DNA of 64,000 nucleotides from Berberis thunbergii. Lineage: Eukaryota > Streptophyta > Magnoliopsida > Ranunculales > Berberidaceae. The stretch is taken from positions 175,355 through 239,354 of the forward strand of contig QNQO01007584.1 of the NCBI GenBank assembly GCA_003290165.1. Direction: 5' to 3'. A model generated the notes under the pieces. It was given only the letters and a program-made list of their open reading frames with translations. It did not search any database and was not told the origin of the DNA. The translations under genes were made by a program, and so were the position numbers. Positions 48,080 through 57,906 of this stretch are shown in pieces (positions within the stretch are counted from its first letter, which is position 1; every line of letters begins with the position of its first letter).

Positions 48080-48556
48080 TCAAGAATGGACTACTAAAGA
48101 GCAACAGTTCAACATGAGATGCAAGTCAATATGGTTATACTCATAATAAAGAACCATTTGATCATGGCTCCCATAATAATTAACATTGTTCATTTTTTTT
48201 CTCCACCTTATCTTCTCTGCAAGTTTCCAGTGGATCTCATAGCTATGGTTCTGTAGGCCAGAGGGCTCGACTACCCATCTTTCTTTCGATTCTAAGAACC
48301 TCTTCTTCAAGTTGTTCAAGATTGACATGTTGAATGCCTTGGCCAGACTGTTACAATGTGGTTGAGTGGGAGCAGCAAAGTATCGTTGTATCGCACGTTG
48401 TGAACAGAATGTTGCTACTTTCTTTCCTCTGAACTTTATCCCATTGTCAGCTACGAAGGTGTAACGAAAACAAAATCGTGTAACAATGTGGGTCCAGAGA
48501 AAATGATGAATTTGTTCTACTTGGATAATTTTTAATGTTATTACCAATGTAGTCAA
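48080..48556 (-). pseudogene. Gypsy integrase remnant
   Basis: - strand frame with FLWTHIVTRFCFRYTFVADN, GIKFRGKKVATFC and LNNLKKRFLESKERWVVE. It corresponds to the integrase core of Tat-type gypsy elements (usual form ...PYTLVSDNGTQF...GLKKRLEEAKGRW). The catalytic Asp-Asn is recognisable as ADNG, but the central HxPQANG block is degenerate. It belongs with the pol pieces at 48990-49372 and 56876-57355. Confidence 0.75.
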
Positions 48557-48989
48557 ATCAAGCCCAAGCGAGAAAACGAAAAAATGACGAAAAGCAAAAA
48601 TTTTGATTTTTTTTTATTTTTACTATAAAAATTTTGGTAATGAGATACATTATTAATTAGGATTACATATTTTTACAATAGAGATTGGTTCAAAAAATTT
48701 CAAAAATACTCTAAATTTCAAACAAAGATATTCTTGTCATTTAATTCATTAATTAATTATTTTTACTAGTTATTTTCAACTATATTTATAATTTCTTTCT
48801 TAGTATACTAATTTAAATCTCTATTAAAATTGTTAGTTACTTAAACATCTTCAAATAAATTAAATTTTTTTACATATTATTATTTTTCTTACTTTAATTA
48901 GGTGATTGAATTGATTAAGGATTATAGATGAAATTTTAATGATTATTAAAATGCATGTAATTCCTCAGTCAGATCATGCACGAGCGGGG
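48557..48989. other. No recognised gene
   Basis: Very AT-rich (TTTTTTTTATTTTTAC-type) stretch between integrase and RNase H remnants; looks like degraded or inserted non-coding DNA. Confidence 0.4.
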
Positions 48990-49375
48990 CCATGGACTTG
49001 GCAGCTGTGACTCCTTCAGACACATTTATTTGCGTCTGCCTGCATATACGACCACCAGTATTCTTGAGTTCAGTCCTTGTGCGTCAGTGTTCGTGCACCA
49101 GAATGATTGCGATACTCTCGGTCATGTATCTAAGCCAATATCCTTATCCATTCCTATTTACTTGCACACTTTAGCAGGGGACCCTCTGCCGACTTCTTAA
49201 AGAGTTGTATGCCAATCAGTTGAACAATTATGGCCTTCTGAACCAACTCGTTGTGTTCTGTGGAGTCGGACTCGGTTCCTCCAAACAGTGTTGTCATGTA
49301 TGCCAAAGCATCAATGTGTCTGTACTCATCTCGGCCAATGTGGAAAAATTCAACCTTAATGAACAGTGTAGTCGA
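48990..49375 (-). pseudogene. Gypsy RNase H end, downstream half
   Basis: - strand frame FIKVEFFHIGRDEYRHIDAL, typical of the Tat-lineage RNase H C-terminus (HI.R..N..ADALA), then LFKKSAEGPLLKC, the usual start of the integrase region. It is cut at 49375 by the CACTA element. The upstream half resumes at 56876 after the element and one copy of the CGA duplication are removed. Confidence 0.8.
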
Positions 49376-49389
49376 CACTACAAGAAAAC

Positions 49390-49625
49390 TGTATTTTAGC
49401 GACGGTCACCAAAGGTATACAGCGACGGTTAGAAAACCGCCGCTAATAAAGGCGTCACTAGGTCATTCAACGACGGTTTTAAGCAACCGCTGGTATAACT
49501 GTCACTAAATACTATATAGTGATGGTTTAATGTAGCGACGTTTATAACCGTCGCTAAATATAAACCGTCCACAAAATTCGATGAACAATCCAACTTTTTG
49601 CCTTTTAGCGACGATTTGTAACCGC
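49390..49625 (+). repeat. Left subterminal array (GCGACGGTT words)
   Basis: Repeated CGACGGTT and AACCG(T/C)CGCTAA words, palindromic as pairs. Matches the right array at 56735-56855. Presumed transposase-accessory binding sites. Confidence 0.8.
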
Positions 49626-49899
49626 CGCTAAATTCCCTTTGATAATTCAAATTTTTTTACCATATAAAAATCACATTTTTGTTTTCTTTTCATTGGGTGC
49701 AGATAATCTATCCAACATATGCACTACAAATTTTAGACTCAAATCAAAAATCAAATATAAACAACGACACTAAACTAAACTCATATGATACCATCATCAT
49801 ACATTAAGAGAAACTTTAATTTCATTACAAAATCAATATTATACATGGTCCAGAAGAAAATTACAAATTAAAATTGTTACAAATTGTCAATGCTTACAT
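49626..49899. other. CACTA interior, no gene
   Basis: AT-rich sequence between the left subterminal array and the SPX-MFS fragment; may be the 3' untranslated region of captured transcripts. Confidence 0.4.
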
Positions 49900-50685
49900 C
49901 TAACAACCAAAACCGAAGAATGTATTAGCTAAGTTCAAGAAAAGAGACATAGAATCATATTTTTGGTCATCAACATGATCATCCACTGCACTTGGTAGCT
50001 CTTCTTCTTGTATAATTAGTACATGTTGCCCTAGAAAGTGGTGGAAGTTTGTTGAATGAGTTAGTCTGTCTACAGCTGCTTTGATTGACTCAATAACAGG
50101 ATCCTGCAAATGACAGTTTACAAGATTTTGAACACATGGGTGACCAAAAACAATCATGACATGTTGGGTGAATGTTAAGATGGAAAACAAAAACAACACT
50201 AGAAAGGATTCAATGAAATGTACAACAAAGAAATACCTGCACCGGAAGAGCAGGATGGTCATAAATTGACAAATAACTTTCTCTATTGTCATCGAGTTCT
50301 ACAAGATTGTGAGATAGTGCACCTACAACATCCCCAACACCCTACATGTACCAACATTATGACGTCTCCATTCATGAGAATAGAACTACTATCTGAAACT
50401 CAACCATGCTTAGAAATGAATTTGCATGCACAATAATTTAAAAGGCATTGAAGCACACAAGTTGATAACATGAATACTGCTAAAGAACCAATTACTTTAG
50501 TGGAACATAACTTTTGGAACAGAAGATATCAACTATTGTATGGATATATTACCATATGCTTGAACATTTGTTGTAGCTGGGAGTAAGGATGGTTTAATGA
50601 GAACTGACATAGTAATCAGTAAATTTGTAGCCAAAGCGCTTATCAAACTTCTTCAGGATCTTACGGAGACCAATAGCATTCATCT
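49900..50685 (-). pseudogene. Captured SPX-MFS phosphate transporter fragment
   Basis: Three exons of a vacuolar phosphate transporter of the SPX-MFS (PHT5/VPT) family, which stores phosphate in the vacuole under SPX-domain control. Exon 50685-50553: [20 protein letters not shown] then FTDYY, the conserved SPX helix with its Lys cluster; a frameshift precedes the HPYSQLQQ-type block. Exon 50341-50237: LSHNLVELDDNRESYLSIYD, HPALPVQ. Exon 50103-49900: DPVIESIKAAVDRLTHSTNF, FLGQHVLIIQEEELP and DDQKYDSMSLFLNLANTF, then a premature end. Splice signals are present. The N-terminal SPX start and the whole transporter domain are missing. The fragment could encode an isolated SPX-like piece only. Confidence 0.88.
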
Positions 50686-50699
50686 CTACAAAAAAAAAA

Positions 50700-51388
50700 A
50701 AAAGCTTTAAAAGGTCTTGTACTGCACTGCTTGGAGATGCTAAATTGTCTAATGTACTCTCTATAAAACAACAGTCCATGTCAGTTCCCACTTATACACA
50801 TACCAACAAACTAGTCTCTGCATACTGAAAAGACTAGAAGAAAATCCCTTAGAAGAACCCGAGCAAGCAAAAACAAAGCTACTATTAACATTACATGAAG
50901 CACCAGCACCCACCATCTAGGTATTATAAGGCTGTCAAATCTAAACATATGTAACTGGTCCTAAAACAATTTAAACAACTTAAAACAGAAAAGAGGGCGA
51001 TGAAACATCCCGTGAAGAGCCCTACAGATAAATCAACCGTACAACTTAGTCATTTCAGACTATGATATAACTTTGTGAGTGAAATTAGTACCAGAAAAGA
51101 GGAACAGCTAAATAGTGTCTAGGTTCTACAACCTGGACACCTTTCCTGCTAATTTGCTTTGTCTAGTAAGATTCAAGGTTCAAAAGTTAATCAAAACTCA
51201 TGTTGGAGACAAGGCTGGACCTAGCATTTTAATGGGTTACATTGGCTTTCTAGCTTTATAATCCCACTAATATGGTGTTCCCTATTGGACTCATTTGTCT
51301 TTTTGAACCAATCAAATGTAAAGAAATGTAGTAGCTAAAACAGCAAATGAAAACTCAATTGAGTCAGATTTGGGGCAAATATAATCAC
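50700..51388. other. CACTA interior without recognised exon
   Basis: AT-rich intron-like DNA between the SPX-MFS and PHO1-like fragments. An A14 run abuts the SPX exon acceptor at 50690-50703 (poly-pyrimidine tract on the - strand). No other signal. Confidence 0.45.
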
Positions 51389-51518
51389 CAATGAAGAATG
51401 TTACGGCATGGGATTCTTTACGCTGACGTGGTTTAAGGTACTTCATTGCCTTCCTTTTATTGTCTTCAGCAAAGTTTTTCACAAACAGCTCCTCAACTAC
51501 ATCTGCTAACTTGACAAC
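51389..51518 (-). pseudogene. Captured PHO1-like (SPX-EXS) phosphate exporter exon
   Basis: A 130-nt exon with CAG acceptor and GTGATT donor encodes [20 protein letters not shown], then [20 protein letters not shown]. This fits the region of PHO1-family phosphate exporters between the SPX domain and the first membrane helix (FVKHF...R.KAM..L.P...K..H.VTFF.G). No stop interrupts it. The closest subtype appears PHO1;H1-like, from memory. It sits between the SPX-MFS and tubulin fragments in the same orientation. Confidence 0.72.
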
Positions 51519-51676
51519 CTGTCATTAGTAGCACTAATTAGGAGACAAGAATAGTACTTGATATTTCGATATAAAGTTACTTCATGTAAAAAAAACCTAT
51601 CTCGCATTCCAAAAAAACACATCTGATTAAGTCGCTAATTGAGATCGAAGCTAACAAAGTACTTGATGCTAAATAC
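51519..51676. other. Spacer between captured exons
   Basis: Short AT-rich intron-like spacer; no feature seen. Confidence 0.4.
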
Positions 51677-51864
51677 CTAATGGATATGGGGATATGGTAC
51701 AAGGTTAGTTTGGAACTCTGTAATGTCCACATTAATGGCTCCATCAAACCGCAAGGAAGTTGTCAAAGAAGATATGACCTGAGATATCAATTGGTTCAAA
51801 TTGGTGTAACTTGGCCTCTCAATGTCCAGAGATCTCCTACAGATGTCATAAATTGCTTCATTGT
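51677..51864 (-). pseudogene. Captured alpha-tubulin exon
   Basis: Exon of 188 nt, acceptor TTTTAG, donor [26 protein letters not shown] followed by [20 protein letters not shown] and [22 protein letters not shown]. This is the alpha-tubulin segment around residues 205-267, including the NEAIYDIC nucleotide-pocket helix. Differences from the usual sequence: PSY for PTY, NQL for NRL, PHI for PRI; the terminal TAG sits at the donor border. The high conservation suggests fairly recent capture. The rest of tubulin is absent. Confidence 0.93.
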
Positions 51865-52148
51865 CTAAAAGCACAGAAACATCTGTGTGTTCAAGCAGAG
51901 AAAATGAAAAATAATTACCATCACTTGTTTATAATCAATAAATACTTGCCAATTAACACGAAAAAAATTTACAATAATCAAATTATAATGCGATGAAACC
52001 TCTATTAGAATGCAAAATTCATTAATAATGCTAGAATTATATGTTTATGAGGCATTATATTGGTCATGATGCACAAGAACAACTTGACATAATAAAATGG
52101 ATGGAGGTGAAGTTTATTCTTACCTATCTTCTGAAATATGAATGGAGA
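51865..52148. other. Spacer between captured exons
   Basis: AT-rich, intron-like; no exon recognised. Confidence 0.4.
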
Positions 52149-52944
52149 TTACATTGTCAGGAGTCGGTTCAATCTTCGAGTTGATTCTCTTGGTCTTTCC
52201 TCATCTACAACTGCATCTTCATCTTCAACTCTCACAAGTAGTTCAATATCTTTACTTGCTGCTGAAACCTTTTGGTTGAACTTAAGGTACCTGTGTGAAA
52301 CAGACACCAACTTCTTGACAGAGATGTTCTTCTTGAAGGATTTTGCTGCATTTAGTGTAGTTCCATCTTTAAAGCGTTTGTATATTGAGGAAACAACAAA
52401 AGGAAGGAGAGCTAAAGTTGAAGTGACTGCCAACATCACATAGATGCTACGAAAGCTATAGAGTCGCAATTTATATGACGTTACATTCATCGCTAGAGGG
52501 TCTTGACACCTTTCAGAAACGAAAAAATGCTGCTGAATTTTATTTATTTGTTCTCCTTCAGTTAAGTCCAGAACTTCCTTAGAAACATCAGAGAGTAGCG
52601 AAGAATATTTTGGAAACACCTGAAGATCAAAATATACTAGAGATATATTAAGGCGAACACAAAAGTTAACTCTATGTGCATGTAAAAAGCAAAGAAAACC
52701 ATATACAAATAACTTGTCAAAAACCTTTTTTTTGTCAGTCTAATGAAAAATGCTGATACTACTCAATATACCCAACCAAATGTTCTACCAAAGTCTGAAA
52801 TCATTTGTTGACAAAGTATCAAAATTGAGAAAGTAAATGCTAACATGGAAGTCAGGTTTGCCGCGTAACTTGTCACAGGTATGAATACAGCAAACATCCA
52901 CATGTTAATTGTGAATCTAGAGTAGTTGCTTTCAAGCCTTTCTC
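52149..52944 (-). pseudogene. Captured glutamate receptor-like channel, 3' exons
   Basis: 3' part of a plant GLR, a ligand-gated cation channel of the plasma membrane. Exon from 52944 (acceptor TATAG): GERLESNYSRFTINMWMFAV, VTSYAANLTSMLAF, the M3 helix with the SYTANLTS-type gate (here SYAANLTS). Exon 52619-52149 (acceptor TTCAG): FPKYSSLLSDVSKEVLDLTE, a Cys pair region (ERCQDP), then the M4 helix (IYVMLAVTSTLALLPFVVSS) and a 60-residue cytoplasmic tail to a natural-looking stop. The second ligand-binding lobe between them is missing or degenerate. The final exon is intact over 157 codons. Confidence 0.85.
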
Positions 52945-53637
52945 CTATAACACACAAGCAAGTATGTAAGTATCCTCATATACAAGATAAAGCGTCTGCA
53001 ATACATACATATATATTGCCATTTACAAACCGTTAAAGGAAACTCAATTGTCGAGAATGGGCACCTGTTTTGCAGCCGCTTAATTGCCATTAAATATAAA
53101 GGAAACTCAACTGCCCATCTTCCCTGAATCAATGTCGCAGGGAATACTTTCGACAAAAATGTACTGAATGACCAGGCCGGTACACACAATCCCTGCTTTC
53201 TAGGAAAACCATTTTAATGGTGGATCCTAAAGTGTGTCAGACTGACACAGTAACAAACTACACCACAACATGTCAGATAAAAAGCATATAGGGTATATGA
53301 TTGTTGAGATATCAATAAACGAGATGAAACTCAACTTCCCATCTTTTGGGTTGCAGGGAAATCTTTAAAATACAAGTGCAATAATTCTAAATTTCCACCA
53401 CAGAGCATATTTGATTAACATCATCCAAACAAACAAATCTTTAAATCTTAACTTAGTAACAAAACAAAAAAATACCATAACCATAACAAAATAAAATTAA
53501 AAAAATAAGGTCTCCTTATAGTGGGTATATAAGCATCACACTGGCCTACATATAATAGAATAGAACGAGAAATCTGTGTATGTAGCAAATAAGCATGGCA
53601 ATAATCACAACAAACAACATGGTACTCGCAGTATTAC
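52945..53637. other. CACTA interior, duplicated short block, no recognised gene
   Basis: The phrase GAAACTCAACT(G/T)CCCATCTT followed by a CAGGGAA block occurs at about 53099 and again at 53329, a 230-bp-spaced partial duplication. A - strand frame around 53189-53040 has no family features I can name. Confidence 0.45.
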
Positions 53638-54452
53638 CTTGAGACATTAATTTCTTGCCTCCGTCCAGAATCTAAGCTAGAAAGCACAACAACATGCTTC
53701 TTACCACTTGTAGCTGCAAAATTGGCTATATTTTTGGCAAACTCAACCATCATTCCCTGTTAATGTGCATCGTGTGTCAACCTTTTGAACTCAAAAAACA
53801 TTTCTATCTTAAAATATATAAAACTCAAGTAACTGCCATATATATATTTATTGATCAGCAAAACAAGAGCATTTCATTTCATAAGGAAAACTAGCAATTA
53901 ATGGGGCAAACTAAAGCTAGGTAAAAAATACAAGTATGAAGTATCAAGAAATCCAATTATGCACACTAAACCTCACCGAGCACTCAAATGAGTTTCAATC
54001 TAATGTTACTTGTGAGTGATTCAGAGTCAGATTACTGAAAAGGGAAAACTTTAAAGAAAAATGGAGAAGAACTCAAATAACTAAATAATACCTTCAAGTG
54101 GCAAAGCAAGAACGCCTTGCGGAACAGGTTTGTAAGCGTCATTTCTGATGCAAAGAAAAACAATGGGATCATCAAGAAACCCAATTCGTTCAGCTCTACT
54201 CATAGACACCAATAGATCAATCACTAGTTGTCCAACATTCGCAATCGACAACGCAGGCTAGAAAAATAAACAATTACTATAATATAAACTCCTACTCATC
54301 AAAGAGAGATGAAACCCTAGATTACTTTGAGAGAAAAAATCAACAAATGTGAGTAAAAAAGACTATTAGGGTTTATTGATCGGTTTGCTTACGAGTATGA
54401 GAGTGGACAGTTGATCGTGGAGGCTCTTGCCTTGTTCGAGTTCAAACTCCAT
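53638..54452 (-). pseudogene. Captured proteasome assembly chaperone 2 (PSMG2/PAC2) exons 1-3
   Basis: 5' part of the gene for PAC2, which with PAC1 chaperones assembly of the 20S proteasome alpha ring. Exon 1, 54452-54393: MEFELEQGKSLHDQLSTLIL from the native ATG, donor GTAAGC. Exon 2, 54257-54092: PALSIANVGQLVIDLLVSMS, RAERIGFLDDPIV and PQGVLALPLEG. Exon 3, 53756-53638: GMMVEFAKNIANFAATSGKK, HVVVLSSLDSGRRQ. All splice borders are intact and no stop occurs in these three exons (115 codons). The last half of the protein is missing. A solo LTR lies 20 bp upstream of the ATG. Confidence 0.86.
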
Positions 54453-54471
54453 CAACGAGACTGATGCAGAT

Positions 54472-56419
54472 TTAACTAACCTAAATAAACAGGTTAATTT
54501 AACCTAATTTTAATAACTGCAAGTGCACAGTGTCTAACTGGTAGACAATGGCAAGTACAGGTCGATCCCACAAGGACTGTGGTTGCAATTAAATTTCAGT
54601 GTTTATTTAAACTAATTTAAATTGGGGTTACAGCAATTAAAATATCTAAACTAAAAATCAAATTAAAAACAAAATAAAAAGTTTTAAAGAATATGAGAAA
54701 GGAAACCAAGGCATTGAATCCACCACAGGTTCTTTGATATTTGTGTAATCAAAAATATTGTTTTCAAGATTTAACATGACTAACCTAAAGATTAATCTAA
54801 GTTCACAATTGATTTCAGCATAGGTATAAATCCCTAGAATTGCGTGTCTTCTTACGACACACACAATCACAGATTTATTTTAACTAATCCTAATCCCTAG
54901 CATTGCGTGTCTTCTTACGGCACACACAATCACAGATTCAGATTAATTGATTAAATCAGACTTTTGAATTTCAACAAAGAGTATTTCTAACTACCGACTA
55001 GTCTAGATAATTAATCAGGATATAATCAGTGAAAGCAAATTATTTAAAATCATAAATCAAATGTGTTTAATGTTCAAGCATAAAGAAAATAATAAATTTA
55101 AATACACAAACTCTAGGAAATCCTGTGGTTTCATCGTAGCCTTGGCGAAGGGTTTAGCTATCCATGGTAGTGGTAGTCATCTTCTCGTGATGTGGTACGC
55201 CGCAACTCATCTCTGCACGGACGCGAATCCCGAGAAAAGGGCTGCTAGAGGCACTGTGGTGGCTCTTAGAGATACCTGGGGTGTGAATAGCGAAAACTGT
55301 TTTTCAGTTTTGAAAAACGGTTTTCTCCCGCCCAAATTCCGCGCACTGCTGCGCCTTCGTCTCCAGCGAGATTGCCGGCCTCGTTCTCGCTCCTCGCGGC
55401 CTCCCTCGTCCTCAAATCGATCCTAGAACCAGCAAAGACGAGCAAACAGTGAAAATAAACCAAGAAAACAGCAACAAAAACCGAAGAGAAATCGGGAAGA
55501 GATTCCCTGTTTTCGCTCCCTGTTTCAGTCGGTTGCGAGCTCTGTCGCGAGGTGATGGTTGCGGTGCTTGGTCGAGTCGTGACGGTGGTCGTGAGAGGAG
55601 GAACTCGAGACGAAGATAGGCTGAGAGAGGGGAGGAGCAAGCTCTGTCGCGAGACGAAACAGAGTCGCGGTGCGGCTCTGTTTCGCGGCGAGGTTGGTGG
55701 CTCTGTCGATGAATTTCTTGGCCTGTTGTGGTGGTGGTGGTTATTGCGTGGTCTGGTGGCAAGGTTGGAGCAGAGAGAGAGAATTGGAGGAGGGAGAGAC
55801 GAAGAGAAACCGAGAGATGAGGAGAAGGCTGTGTGGCGAGGCGGAACAGAGTCGCGGTGGTTGCGACTCTGTTTCGCGGCAACGGCTGAGGTGGTGCTCG
55901 GTGGATGGCGGTGGTGAGGATGATGGAACAGAGAGAGGGTGAGGAGGTGGCGGTTGATGGTAGAGGACGAGGAGGAGGTGGTGATGGCGGTATTATCGCG
56001 CTGCCGGCTCTCCTATCGAGCGAGGATTGCCGGCAGGGTGGTGTGGTGGCTGGAAAAGAGATGAGGGGAGAGGGGCTGTGGAAGATGAGAGAATAAGAGA
56101 TCCCTTTTCTCTAAGATTAGGGGAGCTAAATAGGGTTCTATTATCTTGGGCTTGGGTTTTTAGGTTAGTATTTTTGGATTTGGGCTTAGGCTAATTTAGG
56201 TGGATCTAGGTTTACTAGGGTTAGGTTTAGATATGTGACTCTCTGCTTTGTACCACCACTAGAATCGACCAATTGTCTGTCGCCTTAATACCATTTCATC
56301 GTTAACGCTCAAATTCCTGCCAAGACATGAAAACGAAATAATTATTATAAATTATAATAATCGAAACACTAACATATATAAATTAAGGGATATATTATGT
56401 AATAATTATGTGAATATCA
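54472..56419 (-). mobile_element. Solo LTR of an Athila-like gypsy, 1.95 kb
   Basis: A single LTR with TGATATTC...GCATCA ends on the - strand, about as long as and closely similar to the LTR at 57907-59786. Flanks are GAGAC (54467-54471) and TAGAC (56420-56424), 4 of 5 alike, with no internal sequence on either side, so it arose by LTR-LTR recombination. It lies inside the gene-capturing CACTA, immediately upstream of the PSMG2 start. The R/U5-like part is AT-rich and the middle (55540-56100) GC-rich and purine-rich; long frames there are not genes. Confidence 0.88.
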
Positions 56420-56700
56420 TAGACGAATCGATTCAAGCGGATTTGATCTATCGATCGAAGAAAAGAATCAAAGTGAAATATATGTAGGACGAAAAGAAGC
56501 TCTGAAAGGTGGAGAGATGCATCGTCCTCGTTGTTGGGGTCGGTGAGATGTTGAATGAGATGGCCGAGGAGGTAGGAGTTGGAGAGGCGGAGAGTGGAGG
56601 GGATGTGGAAGTCGTCGTCAACGTCGGTGGGGGTTGGGGAGGGAGAGGATAAGGTGAAGGGGTTGAGAGGTTTGGGGGGGGGGGGGGGGGGGGGGTTCAC
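56420..56700 (-). pseudogene. Captured ORF of unknown function, Pro-rich start
   Basis: Open from ATG at 56700: a poly-Pro start encoded by a G22 run (plus strand), then NPFTLSSPSPTPTDVDDDFH and LRLSNSYLLGHLIQHLTDPN and a Leu-rich amphipathic tail ending FLRSIDQIRLNRFV. I do not recognise it. It is interrupted at 56419 by the solo LTR. Ignoring the LTR and one target-site copy, its frame would run into the PSMG2 frame (via TCG if the GTCTC copy is ancestral; via a TAG if GTCTA is). It may be a captured exon of a different gene fused upstream of PSMG2. Confidence 0.5.
56674..56695 (+). repeat. G22 homopolymer
   Basis: Twenty-two consecutive G, coding the poly-Pro start of the unknown ORF on the - strand. 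Length is unreliable in most sequencing data and sets the frame before codon 10. Confidence 0.9.
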
Positions 56701-56734
56701 CTTTGCTTTAAAGAAATTGATGTTTTATTTATAA

Positions 56735-56872
56735 AGACGGTTTAAAACGTCGCATTTAATTATAACTGTCGTTAAATAACAATATTTTGCGACGGTTGAA
56801 TAATCGTTGTTAAATAAAGTATTTAGCGACAGGTTTTACAAACCGTTGTTAAATTGCCATTTTCTTGTTGTG
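56735..56872 (-). repeat. Right subterminal array of the gene-capturing CACTA
   Basis: GACGGTTTAAAACGTCGC-type and AACCGTTGTTAAAT words ending in the decayed terminus at 56872. Homologous to the left array at 49390-49625. Confidence 0.8.
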
Positions 56873-56875
56873 CGA

Positions 56876-57355
56876 TAACTCTACGACTTTCAGATACTGA
56901 ATCATTTTCTTATTTCTAGCCTCGTATGTCCCATTGGTTTGATTCAAAATTAGCATGGAGTCACAAATACAGTAAACTCTTTCACGTCAAGCATATCCCA
57001 AGCAGTGCCTCATACTCGGTTGTCGGGAAACCAAGTTTAGTTGCGAGCCCAATCATATTATTATCTAGAATAACGAGAACACCGCTGACTCAAGCCCCGA
57101 ATGTTCCCGAAGAATCATCCTTGAAGAGTGTCACCTAAAGGTTATTCTGGCCACCTTTAGGGAAGGTTCCTCCTGCAGTACCTCATCACATAGCTCTCAG
57201 TCCACATCGTCTCCCAAATAATCTAATAAGAAATTTTCCATCACTTGACCTTTCTCAGCTATCCTGGCTTTATATTGTACCTCAAACTCGCCTAGACTAA
57301 GAGACCAATTTGCCATTCTTTGCAATTTTCCTGACCTCTGTAATGCTGACTTTAA
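56876..57355 (-). pseudogene. Gypsy (Tat-like) RT/RNase H remnant, upstream half
   Basis: - strand frame: LQRMANWSLSLGEFEVQYKA followed by RIAEKGQVMENFL, the end of the reverse transcriptase/start of RNase H in Tat-lineage elements (usual ...KWA.EL.EF.I.Y..R...KGQ.LADF). Later pieces include a degenerate RNase H, and KKMIQYLKVVEL just before the CACTA junction. Stops near 57190 and 57138. Together with 48080-49375 it is one old element into which the CACTA inserted. Confidence 0.8.
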
Positions 57356-57906
57356 TTAACAATTACAAGATCAATGTCATTGGATGACTCTGGAAATAGG
57401 GTTTTAGTTTTTGGTCGGAGTAAAAGAGTGTCAGTGTCGCCTTCTCTAGCGGTGTGTATCTAGCATCGAGTAAGGTTTAGCTCAAGAAGTACACTGAAAG
57501 TGTAGTGGTGACTGTACAAGTTATCACTATCCGGTGCCCTAAGATATAATGAGCAAGACTAGAGGGGGTGAATAGTTTCTTTTTTGAAAATCCATTTTTT
57601 TTGAAAAACTTTTGTGAAACAATGCAAAAGTAGGAGGTGATTGATACAAAAAACCGACATTAATGTCGTTGCATGATTTTCGACGTCAATCAAAGAAATA
57701 CTTATTTTTTGTTTATTTTTATTTTTTTTCCTTCAACCTATAATACACTTCAACAATGCATAGTGGAAGTAGGGGTTATCGACTACTTCACTTGAATCAG
57801 AAGACAATATTTGAATTTCAATTTAAAAATAAATAGAAGAGCAAATAATGGATGGTGAGATGTTGAGAGATGATATGATTCCAAAATAAAATAAATAATT
57901 TGTAAC
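57356..57906. other. No recognised gene
   Basis: AT-rich. AAGACTAGAGGGGGTGAATA (57560) resembles a copia 3'-end motif (polypurine tract plus LTR start), so a copia scrap may be present. Nothing else. Confidence 0.4.

Larger units (their letters stand above)
49376..56872 (-). mobile_element. CACTA element with at least five captured host genes, 7.5 kb
   Basis: The left end is CACTACAAGAAAACTG at 49376. The right end is its inverse, CACAACAAGAAAATGG (complement of 56857-56872), with CACTA decayed to CACAA. The target duplication is a perfect CGA (49373-49375, 56873-56875), and the host gypsy reading frame continues across. Subterminal arrays of GCGACGGTT...AACCGTCGC words flank both ends. No transposase is present. 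The cargo, all on the - strand from right to left: unknown ORF, PSMG2, glutamate receptor, alpha-tubulin, PHO1-like, SPX-MFS. A 1.9-kb solo LTR (54472-56419) was inserted later. Non-autonomous gene-capturing CACTA of the type described as Tpn1 and Tgm-Express elements. Confidence 0.92.

Noticed and set aside
55266..56096. Long Arg/Gly- or Ser/Pro-rich frames in both strands
   Set aside because: They are inside the GC-rich middle of the solo LTR and recur at 58590-59487 in the second LTR with different breaks; no domain and no conserved frame.
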